This document shows, piece by piece, positions 26,741 to 35,447 of a stretch of DNA of 64,000 nucleotides. The DNA is from Paenibacillus polymyxa (GTDB lineage: Bacteria; Bacillota; Bacilli; Paenibacillales; Paenibacillaceae): positions 124,001 to 188,000 of the forward strand of contig NZ_CP015423.1 of assembly GCF_001719045.1 (NCBI RefSeq), given 5' to 3'. The position numbers were made by a program, and so were the translations under genes. A model generated the notes under the pieces. That model was not told the origin of the DNA and searched no databases. It saw only the letters and a program-made list of their open reading frames with translations. Position 1 is the stretch's first letter. Each line of letters opens with the position of its first letter.

Positions 26741-27432
26741 CTAGGATGGGTAATGACAAGCGGCATAATGTCCTGTGCTAACCGCTGTCAGTCCTGGAAC
26801 TTCTTCCTCACGGCAACGCGAGGTCGCTAGTGGACAGCGGGTATGAAAACGACAGCCGGATGGAGGCTTCGCAGGCGAAGGAATCTCACCTTGTATCGTA
26901 ATTAGCTCCCGGCGGTTTTTCGGATTTGGATTAGGTATCGAGGCAACAAGCCCTCGGGTATACGGATAGGCAGGATGCCTGAAACAACTCGTCACTTGGA
27001 GCAATTCTACAAGTTCCCCCAAGTACATAACCCCTATACAGAGCAATGGCACGGGCTATCCCGATTCGTTGGCGCGTCCTCCCGAAAACTCATGCGGAAA
27101 CCGCGAACCATAGCAGATCAGGACCACATCACCGGATCAAACGCCGACATCGGCTCCTGAAATACCATCGCCATCTTTTTGCCGCGAAGTGAGCTTAATT
27201 CCTGCTGCGACAAAACGGTCAAATCTATGTACTGCAACCGTATTTCTCCTTGGGCAATTCGTCCGTTTTCATAATCGGTTAGCCGCATAATCGACTTGGG
27301 GGTAATCGTTTTTCCGCTGCCGGATTCACCGTTGGGGCAGACCATTTCTCCCGTCCTGATCGTTAGTGATACGTTGTCGAGTGCTTGCAGTAAACCTTTT
27401 TTAGTGTGAAATTCGACCGTATAAATGTTCAA
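26741..27432 (-). pseudogene. Oligopeptide ABC transporter ATPase (DppD/OppD type), deleted and frameshifted
   Basis: The N-terminal part (27118-27432) has the intact P-loop GESGSGKT and the Q-loop MAMVFQEPMSAFDP. The middle can still be read in two frames near 27060-27105: PHEFSGG in one and RQRIGIARAIAL in the next, the expected signature region with a frameshift. The C-terminal part (26741-27052) begins at VMYLGELVEL and carries the oligopeptide-specific tail HPAYPYTRGL and CRFHTRCPLA. The stretch between Q-loop and signature and all of Walker B are missing, so two deletions and a frameshift inactivated it. No permease or binding-protein remnants are adjacent. Confidence 0.88.
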
Positions 27433-27549
27433 TCTACAGCAATGATGACAAACGGACTCCCTCCTTCTATAGCATTTAAGAATAGGCTTTTTGATGCTAA
27501 TTTGCATTTCTTTTCAGGTCCAACTGGTCTCTTAGAAGACTTGAATTGA

Positions 27550-27594
27550 CAACAAAAAAGAGCCGACAGGATACTCTCCCCGACTCTTTTTCAT
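27550..27594 (-). terminator. Probable terminator of the GNAT gene
   Basis: An imperfect stem pairing AGAG with CTCT and an inner GC-rich part is followed by TTTTTTGTTG on the minus strand, 25 bp after the GNAT stop. Confidence 0.5.
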
Positions 27595-27618
27595 TACTGA
27601 CTTTCTATTTCGAATTTT

Positions 27619-28128
27619 TCAGGTATTGAAAAACTGACTTATATTCCCTCTTACCGGATGTGTCTGTTCCCTGTACTCGCCTTTCGTATAACTTCCAATC
27701 ACCTTTCGCCAAAAGGATTGTGCCGGCCTATTGGTGCTCATTTGGGTCACCTTCCAACGTCCGTTAAAACGTCCAAACAGCTCATGAGCCGCCCAAGTCC
27801 CAACCCCATTATGCCGATAAGGACGAAGTACAAAGAACTCAGCCATGTAGTAGTCAGCTTCTCGATTGCTGGACATTCGATCAACGAGTGCAAAGCCCAC
27901 AGGAATATCCTGTCTCCAAATCAGAAAAGGTAGCTTCTGTTCACCGCTCGTCCAATATTGATACAAGTCTGGATAAGCCGGGAATGTCCCCTTCTCAGTG
28001 ACATCAATTCGAAGATAGGCTGTAAAATCGTATAAATAAAATTGCATGAGCTGTACAATAATGTCCTTTTGCGACTCCGGTACACTCTTAATAGACAGCT
28101 TCAGTTCCGATTTGATATTATACCCCAT
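27619..28128 (-). CDS. GNAT-family N-acetyltransferase
   Basis: A 169-residue protein with the GNAT core. The beta4 strand AEFFVLRPYRHNGVGTWAAH carries the acetyl-CoA pyrophosphate loop (Q/RxxGxG/A form RHNGVG), followed by the conserved alpha helix and a late NRPAQSFWRKVIGSY motif. It acetylates an unknown amine or antibiotic-like substrate. AGAGAGGTGAATGT precedes the ATG. It is divergent from the recombinase gene at 28245. Confidence 0.8.
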   Translation of the reverse strand: MGYNIKSELKLSIKSVPESQKDIIVQLMQFYLYDFTAYLRIDVTEKGTFPAYPDLYQYWTSGEQKLPFLIWRQDIPVGFALVDRMSSNREADYYMAEFFVLRPYRHNGVGTWAAHELFGRFNGRWKVTQMSTNRPAQSFWRKVIGSYTKGEYREQTHPVRGNISQFFNT

Positions 28129-28244
28129 ACATTCACCTCTCTTGGCGGTTCAATCTGTTCTTTAACTTCGAATTACATCCCATCCAGTGCTGTTCAAAAT
28201 ATGCTAAAATACATATATATTATGACCGGACGAGGTGGAACCCA

Positions 28245-29345
28245 ATGAATATACAAAAGATCATCGACCGGCGCAAACTAGATGAAAAAATGCCGGGATT
28301 ACCATGGTACGTGCAACAATTTATGGATTACAAGCTGCCCGACCTGTCCCCTTCCACGTTACTAGAATATGTGCGGGATTACGAAGCTTTCTTTTCATGG
28401 CTTCGCTCGGAAGGCTTGTCTACTGGAGAAACAAATGCCCAAGTTACACTGGAAGAATTGGAGACACTTCATATGGACAGTATTACAGGCTTTCGATTAT
28501 TCCTGTCTACGAAGCGCGAAGGCTCCAACTCCCGTATTACCATTTCACGTAAGCTGTCGTCCCTGCGTTCGCTTTTTCATTATTTGAGTCAGATCGCTGA
28601 GGATGAAAATTTTTATCCATTGCTCAAACGCAACATTATGGCCAAGGTCGAAATCAAGCGCATACATAAACCCAAGGATACGGCGGCCAAGCTTAAAGGT
28701 AAAATACTGGAAGAGGAAGAACTGCTTGAATTCATCGGTTATATTTATGAAGGCTATGGTCAGGATTTGGCCGATAACAAGCAGGCGTTATACTCCTATG
28801 AACTAAATAAGGAACGGGATGCCTGCATCGCCAGCCTCATTTTGAACTCAGGCCTGCGCGTATCTGAAATCGTCAATCTGAATCTAGATGATTTAGACAT
28901 AAACAATAAATTATTATATGTGTACCGCAAAGGCAATAACGACGAAACCTTTAAAACGCCGGTGTATTTCCGCGAGCAATCCAAAGATGATCTCATACTT
29001 TATTTGTCCCTGAGACATACCCGTTACCGCGCCCCAAAAAAAGAAAAAGCTCTCTTTGTCGCACGTCCTAACGGCAGTACAGAAGGCAAACGGATGACCA
29101 AAAGAGCGATTCAGGCAATGATCATCAAGTACGCCAAGCGTTTCGGCAAGCCTTACCTTACCGTGCATAAGCTTCGTCATTCCTTTGCTACTGATTATTA
29201 TTTACAAAATGATATTTACAAAACAAAGGAACAACTGGGGCACGCTTCGACAGAAACAACAGAAGTGTATGCCCACCTGACTGACAAAACCATGTCCCAG
29301 GCGATCGAACGGCGGGTAGAGACTCTAACCGACTCAGCCGATTGA
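28245..29345 (+). CDS. xerS: Tyrosine recombinase, XerS-like
   Basis: A 366-residue recombinase. The N-terminus, with MPGLPWYVQQFMDYKL and LLEYVRDYEAFFSWL, is typical of XerS, the single-subunit Xer recombinase first known from streptococci. The catalytic set is complete: R205 (SGLRVSE), K229 (YRKGNN), H308 and R311 (VHKLRHSFA), H333 (LGHAST) and Y342 (EVYAHLT). XerS resolves chromosome dimers at dif-SL-type sites; in a genome that also has XerC/D its task is open. GAGGTGG precedes the ATG. Its stop is 4 bp from the convergent mobB stop. Confidence 0.88.
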   Translation: MNIQKIIDRRKLDEKMPGLPWYVQQFMDYKLPDLSPSTLLEYVRDYEAFFSWLRSEGLSTGETNAQVTLEELETLHMDSITGFRLFLSTKREGSNSRITISRKLSSLRSLFHYLSQIAEDENFYPLLKRNIMAKVEIKRIHKPKDTAAKLKGKILEEEELLEFIGYIYEGYGQDLADNKQALYSYELNKERDACIASLILNSGLRVSEIVNLNLDDLDINNKLLYVYRKGNNDETFKTPVYFREQSKDDLILYLSLRHTRYRAPKKEKALFVARPNGSTEGKRMTKRAIQAMIIKYAKRFGKPYLTVHKLRHSFATDYYLQNDIYKTKEQLGHASTETTEVYAHLTDKTMSQAIERRVETLTDSAD

Positions 29346-29349
29346 TGTC

Positions 29350-29898
29350 TCACCCCTGCTTATTCCTCATTCCTTCTATCTGCTTTTGAATCTGTTCGAG
29401 TAGCCAGCGGCCTGCGGGTCCGTTGGCCTCGGCAGGAAATATCTGTATCATTTCATCTGAGTAGTGACCTTGAGCCCAATCCATTTGATGCTCCCAAACC
29501 GCTATCCCCTGCACATTTGTCAGCTTATCGGTAAGCTGAGCATCCGATTGTTCCCGCACCATGACCAGCTTTGGATAATCCTCCTGCTTGAAGCCTTCCA
29601 GCAACACACAATCATAGGCCTGAAAATGCCAGATCAGACTGGTGACAGGCTGACTATGCTCCTCTAAAATGGCTGTTCTTCCAGCCGAAACAATAGCTAC
29701 GCCTTCAGCACCCGCCTGTCGGTGCTTGTACGTATCTGTACCCTCATGATCCATTTCAAATTCATGTCCATCATGCTTGATCACTGCTACGCGTAGACCT
29801 GACTTCTGCACATAACGAATCAACCCTCCGAGAAAGGTCGTTTTCCCCGTATTTTTGAATCCGACGATTTGACATACAAATGGATGTTTCGTATTCAC
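29350..29898 (-). CDS. mobB: Molybdopterin-guanine dinucleotide biosynthesis protein B
   Basis: A 182-residue P-loop GTPase-like protein with Walker A GFKNTGKTT at residues 13-21 and the motif VIKHDGHEFEMDHEGTDTY that follows in MobB proteins. It helps attach GMP to molybdopterin for bis-MGD enzymes such as formate dehydrogenase or nitrate reductase. Its ATG overlaps the moeA stop by 4 nt, showing coupled translation. Confidence 0.92.
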   Translation of the reverse strand: MNTKHPFVCQIVGFKNTGKTTFLGGLIRYVQKSGLRVAVIKHDGHEFEMDHEGTDTYKHRQAGAEGVAIVSAGRTAILEEHSQPVTSLIWHFQAYDCVLLEGFKQEDYPKLVMVREQSDAQLTDKLTNVQGIAVWEHQMDWAQGHYSDEMIQIFPAEANGPAGRWLLEQIQKQIEGMRNKQG

Positions 29899-31172
29899 GT
29901 TACCTGTCCACCTTGTAATACCAGTACTCGCACCTCTTCACCTTTGCGTAATCCTTCTGTTGTAGGAGGAATCACGATCAGACAGTCGCTGTCCTTAATG
30001 GTCACCATGACACTAGATTCATCTGCTCTCGCAGGAATCGCGTATACTTGCCCACCACGTATCTCCAGAGAGCTGCGTACAAAGCGTGTATAGTTGTTTA
30101 CCTTCGTATAATCTGCGCCTAACTTCGCCGTCCAGGTTTGTAAATATGGATGTGCCGAAGATAACATCATTTGGATCGTCGGCCGTACAAACAGCTCACA
30201 GCCTACAAAGCACGCACCGGGGTTGCCTGAAAGCGCAAATAACAGCTTGCCGTCAATCACTGCGGCTGTGGTCACACTTCCTGGACGCATCGTAACCTTG
30301 TTGAACAGCATATTCACATCTTCCTGTCGTACCAGGTCACCCATAATATCAAAATCCCCCACCGATACTCCTCCACTCGTGACCACGATATCATAGGCAG
30401 CTATCGCTTCACGTACAGAGGTACGGGCAAGGCTCAAATCATCATGAATGGCTTGTAAAATGAACGGCTCTCCTCCTGCCTCTCTAATTTGAGAAGCCAG
30501 CATATATGTATTACTGTTTCGAATTTTCCCTGGTTGTAACGGCTCATCCACTGCAAGTAATTCCGATCCTGTAGAAAAAACGGCCACCCTTGGCTTTCTG
30601 TAAACAGGTACCTGATGTACTCCAAAAGTAGCCAGTACCGAGATGTGCCCTGCTCCCAGGCAGGTTCCCTTACTAAGCAAAAGCTGACCTTCCTGAATCT
30701 CATGACCAATCTGTGTTACATTTTTGCCAATCTCCATACGCTTCTTCAAGCCGACATATGTCTGTCCGTTTTCCTCACGCAGCTGTGTTGCTTCCAGCAT
30801 GACAACTGTGTCCGCCCCTTCAGGTAATTGCGCTCCTGTCATGATACGGGCAGCCATTCCAGTCTCCACCCGCTTGTCCGATACGGTGCCACATGGAATT
30901 TCATCAATCACATGTAACCAGATTTCCTGACCGGACGAGCAGACTTCGGTGTCCGAGCCAAGGATCGCATAACCGTCCATACCTGAGCGACGAAAACGGG
31001 GATACGGGTGTGGTGCGGTCAAATCCATTGCCAAAGAACGTCCATGCGCCTGCTCCAGCTCTACGTCTTCCCTTTCACCCTGTTTAACATGACTAGCTAT
31101 CCTGCTTTGCGCCTCTTCCACCTGAACTGCTTTACGCTGGAATTTTTCTGCGTTTAATGATGTATGATTCAT
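29895..31172 (-). CDS. moeA: Molybdopterin molybdotransferase
   Basis: A 425-residue protein that inserts molybdate into adenylated molybdopterin. Domain 1 begins with the SGMDGYAI motif (about residue 64). The MoaB/Mog-like domain shows TSGGVSVGDFD (about residue 249) and ALSGNPGACFVGCELFVRP (about residue 300). The C-terminal beta-barrel ends near GEEVRVLVLQGG. It forms an operon with mobB. No molybdoenzyme gene is in the window. Confidence 0.94.
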   Translation of the reverse strand: MNHTSLNAEKFQRKAVQVEEAQSRIASHVKQGEREDVELEQAHGRSLAMDLTAPHPYPRFRRSGMDGYAILGSDTEVCSSGQEIWLHVIDEIPCGTVSDKRVETGMAARIMTGAQLPEGADTVVMLEATQLREENGQTYVGLKKRMEIGKNVTQIGHEIQEGQLLLSKGTCLGAGHISVLATFGVHQVPVYRKPRVAVFSTGSELLAVDEPLQPGKIRNSNTYMLASQIREAGGEPFILQAIHDDLSLARTSVREAIAAYDIVVTSGGVSVGDFDIMGDLVRQEDVNMLFNKVTMRPGSVTTAAVIDGKLLFALSGNPGACFVGCELFVRPTIQMMLSSAHPYLQTWTAKLGADYTKVNNYTRFVRSSLEIRGGQVYAIPARADESSVMVTIKDSDCLIVIPPTTEGLRKGEEVRVLVLQGGQVT

Positions 31173-31261
31173 AATTTCACTCCGTTCTTCTAAAATGCCC
31201 TCTTTCTGTTATAACGCTAAAACCGTTATCTGGCAAATCGGGGGGTGTCTAAGTATGTATG

Positions 31262-31293
31262 GCAATAAAAATAACCCGTGAATTCTACGGGTC
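31262..31293 (-). terminator. Terminator of the agr-like cassette
   Basis: ACCCGT and ACGGGT pair around a 7-nt loop, followed by TTATTTTTATTG on the minus strand, directly after the 65-residue gene, so that gene belongs to the same transcript. Confidence 0.7.
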
Positions 31294-31297
31294 ATTT

Positions 31298-31495
31298 CTA
31301 TAACTTTTTAAGTGCTTTAAGCTTATTATGAGACATAGAGCAAGTGAAGTCAGATTCTTCGAATCGTACCTCCAAATGCGTTAGACTCGATCTCACAAAA
31401 CCAAGTCGTGATAGCTGAAAAGCTTCCTTGCAAGTCTGTGCGGTTAGCCCGATCGTATAAAAGCAATGCCCCAAATTGAAAACGCGGTACTTCAT
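31298..31495 (-). CDS. Small protein at the end of the agr-like cassette, 65 residues
   Basis: The ATG at 31495 overlaps the third base of the agrD stop codon region (TGATG), with no ribosome binding site of its own, so translation should be coupled. The product starts MKYRVFNLGHCFYTIGLTAQ, has three cysteines, no clear membrane segment, and ends LKALKKL. I do not recognise a family. Its place between agrD and the operon terminator suggests a part in signalling, such as export, immunity or regulation. A non-functional frame remains possible. Confidence 0.5.
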   Translation of the reverse strand: MKYRVFNLGHCFYTIGLTAQTCKEAFQLSRLGFVRSSLTHLEVRFEESDFTCSMSHNKLKALKKL

Positions 31496-31626
31496 CAGTT
31501 CTTTTCTTTTTTCTTAAGCTCAGCCGGTATCGGTTTAGCACCAAATACTGTTTTTTCATTTTTGGTAGATTCGTTAGCGTATTTTCCCAGTCTTATATTT
31601 AAAGCTCTCGCCAATCTTTTATCCAT
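31495..31626 (-). CDS. AgrD-like autoinducer precursor peptide, 43 residues, no cysteine
   Basis: The ATG at 31626 follows a full AGGAGGTGA and overlaps the 3' end of agrB by 28 nt in another frame. The peptide has a basic amphipathic leader (MDKRLARALNIRLGKYANES), a short central part KNEKTVFGA and the tail KPIPAELKKK, which fits the PxxPxEL tail that AgrB recognises in AgrD. The cysteine that forms the thiolactone ring in most AgrD peptides is absent. S20, T21 and T26 could form an oxygen ester instead, as a serine does in some staphylococci. Annotation rests mainly on size, tail and position behind agrB. Confidence 0.78.
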   Translation of the reverse strand: MDKRLARALNIRLGKYANESTKNEKTVFGAKPIPAELKKKEKN

Positions 31627-32147
31627 TTTCGTTCACCTCCTTTCCATAAAGGAAGAATGCTGAATGCTTGAATAGCTAAAGCTAAACATATTATGTGGGA
31701 CTGTATAAAAAAATTCACTGCGCATACCAAAACACATACAGTTTTATAATATTTGTGGTTATTGGTCTTATGAATATAAATAAAATGATTGGGTGCATAA
31801 ACTAAAAACACTAATATTGAACAAGCATTAATAATCGAAATTGTTGATAAATTTAAAGAGACGAAGGGTATAGTTACACATATTGCCGTTGTAAAACAGA
31901 CACAAAATGTAAGATTACTGAAGTGTGCCCCTCCTGAAAATTTTCTTACAAACATGATAGTTACTAGAGCTAATAACGCCCCCCAAAAATGCCCGGTCAT
32001 CCAAGCGATAACCGCAACCATTAGTATCGACGATACTTCGGTAATTTTTATACCAAGCGCATACTCCATCACTTCTACACTTGTTGGGCCATCAGGATCA
32101 GCTTTTTTTATTTCCGTTGCGATGTACCTTGATAGCGCTTCTAGCAC
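31599..32147 (-). CDS. AgrB-like integral membrane peptidase
   Basis: A 182-residue membrane protein of the AgrB family, which cuts the C-terminal tail from AgrD and closes the peptide ring. The catalytic pair is H75 and C82 in RKFSGGAHFSNLTFC, with the same 7-residue spacing as H77 and C84 of Staphylococcus AgrB. About five to six hydrophobic segments follow. The start is GTG at 32147, preceded by GAGGAG, and overlaps the upstream membrane-protein gene by 50 nt. The agrD-like gene overlaps its 3' end, a tight arrangement typical of agr operons. Confidence 0.9.
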   Translation of the reverse strand: MLEALSRYIATEIKKADPDGPTSVEVMEYALGIKITEVSSILMVAVIAWMTGHFWGALLALVTIMFVRKFSGGAHFSNLTFCVCFTTAICVTIPFVSLNLSTISIINACSILVFLVYAPNHFIYIHKTNNHKYYKTVCVLVCAVNFFIQSHIICLALAIQAFSILPLWKGGERKWIKDWREL

Positions 32148-32811
32148 CCTCGTAATCTCCTCTCTCTGAAAAGAAATACGACAAACCGAAAGTAAGCAAT
32201 GAAATGGATAGTAATCCTATGGTATTTGAGCTATAGAGCATATACAAAGTAATAAAAATGGTGGCAGCTGATATTAGAGCACCTAGAATCAACAGCTTAT
32301 TTAGAGACGATAAGTAATTTTCAGCTCTTAAAAAATCATGTGGAGGCTGAATTATAAACGAGAATCCAAAGTTATATTTTCCCATCACAAAAGAAATAAA
32401 GTACGCAATAATAATAGAAGATAACTGAATAACGTAAATAGAAGAGCCAGAAGTATCATTAATAACACCTGGTTCTGCTACTCCGAAAAAATTTGCAAAC
32501 AGAAATACAAAAAGTTGTAGGTTAATGTAGGCTGTTAGACCAGAACCAGCAGAAAAAGCTGCTAGATGGGTTTTGATCCCTAAACCGAATCTAAAAAAGA
32601 TAACCATTAACAAATACTGAAGCGGCAAATCTAATTTAGGCAAGCCTATAACTTCCCTCATTAGAAAGGAAAACAAAGCTATGCCCATTGCATAGAATAA
32701 TATTTTTGTGCGATATTCCCTCACGGGAAGCATATAAAGCTTTAAGACCAAAATAACAGCGGCCAAAGCATCGAATACACCAAGTAATATATATAAAAAA
32801 GCAGATAACAC
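32098..32811 (-). CDS. Membrane protein resembling an AgrC sensor domain without kinase
   Basis: A 237-residue protein with about seven hydrophobic segments (near residues 3-25, 36-54, 60-76, 84-110, 124-146, 168-190 and 192-210) and a short basic tail. The layout resembles the membrane sensor half of AgrC-type histidine kinases, but no dimerisation/phosphoacceptor or ATPase domain follows. The frame ends in GARSAIKVHRNGNKKS and overlaps agrB. The start is GTG at 32811 behind GAGGATGG. It could be a receptor for another kinase, an exporter or an immunity protein for the peptide. The similarity is structural, not proven. Confidence 0.7.
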   Translation of the reverse strand: MLSAFLYILLGVFDALAAVILVLKLYMLPVREYRTKILFYAMGIALFSFLMREVIGLPKLDLPLQYLLMVIFFRFGLGIKTHLAAFSAGSGLTAYINLQLFVFLFANFFGVAEPGVINDTSGSSIYVIQLSSIIIAYFISFVMGKYNFGFSFIIQPPHDFLRAENYLSSLNKLLILGALISAATIFITLYMLYSSNTIGLLSISLLTFGLSYFFSERGDYEGARSAIKVHRNGNKKS

Positions 32812-33002
32812 AGATACACCATCCTCTTATTTCGCCTGTTGTAATTGTATATTTTACTAATAGATGTGGCAATGAAATAATCTAGTAAACTGGTAATATT
32901 TGTTTTTATGTAAGGTAAATATTATTTTTGTCGTCAAAAAATATGAAAAGAACGATTTTAAAATCGTCCTCTTGTTGCAGTTTTAGCCTGTAACCTTCTG
33001 AA
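32812..33002. other. Leader of the agr-like cassette and end of the SRPBCC gene
   Basis: It contains the presumed promoter region of the cassette, not clearly readable in this very AT-rich sequence, and an AT-rich inverted repeat ACGATTTTAAAATCGT at 32952-32967 that may end the SRPBCC transcript. Confidence 0.4.
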
Positions 33003-33455
33003 TTATCTATCTGGCATCATCCTTTTGTCGAGCTGCTCAATTACAAGCGGCCAAGCCTGCTCATGTTGGTTCCTTGAATTCTCATCTGGAAAACCTGCAT
33101 GCGTTAAGTAAAGATGCGTGCCATTACCGTGAGGTTTAAGCTCAACGGTGACCACTGTTTCAGCTCCCTTGGTGCCGCCTTCGCCAGTAACCCAAGTCAG
33201 CTCGATAAGTCTGTTTTGCTCAAGTCTTAGAAATCTTCCGTAATGTGGATGAGGCTTCCCTTCAAAATGCGTTTCGAAAAAGAAGGTCGTGTTCAATTCA
33301 GCCTCCATTAATACTGATCCTGGGGCTGCAAACCAACTGTCAAACTGCTTCGTCCACGCCTGATACAGGACATTCGGAGAACACTCCATTTTTCGTTCCA
33401 CCATTAGATTAAATGGTCTTTGTGAAAGATCTGGCCAAGAAATAGATAGTACCAT
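33003..33455 (-). CDS. SRPBCC/AHSA1-family protein
   Basis: A 150-residue single-domain protein of the AHSA1 (START-like) fold. The start [20 protein letters not shown] is the usual first strand and helix. [20 protein letters not shown] and a late [19 protein letters not shown] are typical of the family, which binds lipids or small hydrophobic ligands. No linked gene gives a function. A weak AAGGGATTG precedes the ATG. Confidence 0.8.
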   Translation of the reverse strand: MVLSISWPDLSQRPFNLMVERKMECSPNVLYQAWTKQFDSWFAAPGSVLMEAELNTTFFFETHFEGKPHPHYGRFLRLEQNRLIELTWVTGEGGTKGAETVVTVELKPHGNGTHLYLTHAGFPDENSRNQHEQAWPLVIEQLDKRMMPDR

Positions 33456-33677
33456 TTAATTTTCAATCCCTTCAATCAAACAGAGTTTTGATTATCTCTA
33501 CATTATTATATCCATAAAGGTGTAGGTTGCGGCTGCTTTCCCTTATCAGTCCACTTCTACTTGATGGCTGTGCCGCTAGATGATCACCAACGTCATCTCT
33601 AAAAATAAAAAAAGGAACTGTGCATCAGTACCACAGTTCCGCGAATCTTTTGTTTTCAAATAAATTGACGATACCCG

Positions 33678-34433
33678 TCATCGTCGACTTCGTCGGCTGA
33701 TTTTACCTGAACCGCTACGTGTTTTGGGCTTACTATAAGATCTACGCGGCGAATCAAATATGCTGGAACCACCGCTGTCGCTACGGTCACGTGAAATCGA
33801 GCCTCTGCTCGGTGAACTGCTGGACCCTCTGTCGAACAGACTTCCGCTTGATCCAACACTGGAATCCGAGTTCTTTCCTCTACGGGTAACCGAGCCTTTA
33901 CGCTCCACCGTAATCGGCGGGATCGCTTTTTTCTCCTGCACCGTAGGGGCACGATATTGGCCCTGAGAAGGTCGGTATACATCTCTGCTGGAGTAGCCCC
34001 GATAGGAGCCTGAACCACGCAACGAATCAAACAGAGCATCCAGCACAGTTGCGGTTAAGTATCCTTTTAGAAAGCTTGAACTGTAATTTTGTTCGACATA
34101 CTTTTTACTGTCAATTTCAATGAGTGTATCTTCCTTCTTAGCTGGATCTTGCTGCAAATGGTACCACTCATCGCTATATACCAGAAACATCCGCTCATTG
34201 CTCTGCGGTGACATTTGTTCCGGTGTACGCTGTTCTTTCAATTCCTCCGCTACTTCCGGGACTGTCTTACCAGCTGCCCGGTATACATACGAGGTCGAGT
34301 TTCCGCTGCCACTAACCGATTCCAGCGGATACGTATCTTTTACACTTGGCGCGCCGCAGCCGCTTAACACGGATACGAACAAGCTCAGCGCCACCATGAT
34401 CTTTAATGCATACTGCCAGGTGCGTTTGCTCAT
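33678..34433 (-). CDS. DUF4247-type lipoprotein
   Basis: A 251-residue lipoprotein with lipobox LSGC (C26). The folded part (about 30-135) carries YVYRAAGKTVPEVAEELKEQ and a conserved VYSDEWYHLQQDPAKKEDT. Residues 140-251 are a low-complexity Ser/Arg/Gly/Asp tail that ends very basic (SGSGKISRRSRR). It is the last gene of the pspA operon. The assignment to DUF4247 is from memory of its usual company with PspA and DUF4178. Probably an envelope-stress accessory facing the wall. Confidence 0.75.
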   Translation of the reverse strand: MSKRTWQYALKIMVALSLFVSVLSGCGAPSVKDTYPLESVSGSGNSTSYVYRAAGKTVPEVAEELKEQRTPEQMSPQSNERMFLVYSDEWYHLQQDPAKKEDTLIEIDSKKYVEQNYSSSFLKGYLTATVLDALFDSLRGSGSYRGYSSRDVYRPSQGQYRAPTVQEKKAIPPITVERKGSVTRRGKNSDSSVGSSGSLFDRGSSSSPSRGSISRDRSDSGGSSIFDSPRRSYSKPKTRSGSGKISRRSRR

Positions 34434-34446
34434 GTGTAACCCTCTC

Positions 34447-34953
34447 CTAGCTTGCCCGAATAACCTTGACGTCTCCGGTAATCACTTCTTCTCCTTCATA
34501 AAGCATAAAGCGACCGTCCTGCCACTCTACCCGCAACAGATGATAATCATCAGACTGGTACTGCCAAACATGCTGCTCTCCACCCTGTCGGAAAGGAGCA
34601 CGGCCCATGACGGTAACTTGCCCAGAATATTGCTCCTCCAAATGATACGTTGTATCATCCAGCTCTAAAATGGTCGGCACTTCCTCGGGGTTGTCAAGTC
34701 TGCCGTCGATGGCCTGATATAGTCCGAATTGCAGTGTTTCCCGTTCCTCAATATGAAGATAACTGACTTGATTACCATCCTGAAGCGTCAAAACAACGGC
34801 ATTCCGGGCACGATTATGTACACGACCTACCACTTCATAGGTAACAAGCGACACTTCACAGATATCACCTGGATTTAAGTGAAGCATGCTTTTCTCTGCT
34901 TTTGGCGGCTCCGGCTTAGCAAATAGATTTGAAATTCGTTTCCACACACCCAT
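34447..34953 (-). CDS. DUF4178 protein
   Basis: A 168-residue soluble protein, all-beta in appearance, with LNPGDICEVSLVTYEVVGRV at the start of the domain and WQYQSDDYHLLRVEWQDG near the end. DUF4178 proteins recur beside PspA and DUF350 in bacterial genomes. Function is unknown. It lies 13 bp from the lipoprotein gene and 24 bp from the DUF350 gene. Confidence 0.78.
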   Translation of the reverse strand: MGVWKRISNLFAKPEPPKAEKSMLHLNPGDICEVSLVTYEVVGRVHNRARNAVVLTLQDGNQVSYLHIEERETLQFGLYQAIDGRLDNPEEVPTILELDDTTYHLEEQYSGQVTVMGRAPFRQGGEQHVWQYQSDDYHLLRVEWQDGRFMLYEGEEVITGDVKVIRAS

Positions 34954-34977
34954 GGTTATATTCCTGCCTTTCTTAGC

Positions 34978-35385
34978 CTAGAAGCATGCTGTAATGATCA
35001 AGGCGCCAACTAGATGCAGCGCTCCTGAAAACAGACCGAAACCAATTTTACCTTCCTGTGTACCTTTATCCAGGTCAAACTGAGCCCAGTACCGCAACAG
35101 CAGACGTACAATAACTTCCAAAACAAGCAGGATGACAAAGGCGATCACAGAATACACAAGCGCTTCGAGCAAATTATTAGCTGTAGCGATAGACCCCGAC
35201 AAAATATAGCCTTGTGCAACCAGCTTCATAATCATTCGTACCGTTACGGCCATATTTCCAGCTTTCACTTCGGCAAAATCCTTATACTTCGTAAATAAAG
35301 AGTCGACATACATTAATGCGAAGATCAAAATAGCCCCCGCACCAGTCCATACAAGCATTGCTTTCATCGTTTCTAAAAAATGCAT
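34978..35385 (-). CDS. DUF350 (YjfL-type) membrane protein
   Basis: A 135-residue protein with four membrane segments in two similar halves (about residues 7-25, 47-66, 70-92 and 115-133), as in YjfL/UPF0719 proteins. In Escherichia coli yjfL also stands next to a PspA homologue gene. The partner relation suggests a membrane anchor or stress sensor. An intra-operon hairpin (35448-35478) separates it from pspA. Confidence 0.82.
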   Translation of the reverse strand: MHFLETMKAMLVWTGAGAILIFALMYVDSLFTKYKDFAEVKAGNMAVTVRMIMKLVAQGYILSGSIATANNLLEALVYSVIAFVILLVLEVIVRLLLRYWAQFDLDKGTQEGKIGFGLFSGALHLVGALIITACF

Positions 35386-35447
35386 TTCATACCATCCTCC
35401 ACATCTTCTTGACCTTCATATAATGTTTTGCGCCTCCAGGCAGGGAA

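Noticed and set aside
31350..31559. 69-codon minus-strand frame across agrD
   Set aside because: It overlaps agrD and the 65-residue gene in a different frame and lacks a ribosome binding site, while agrD has a full one.
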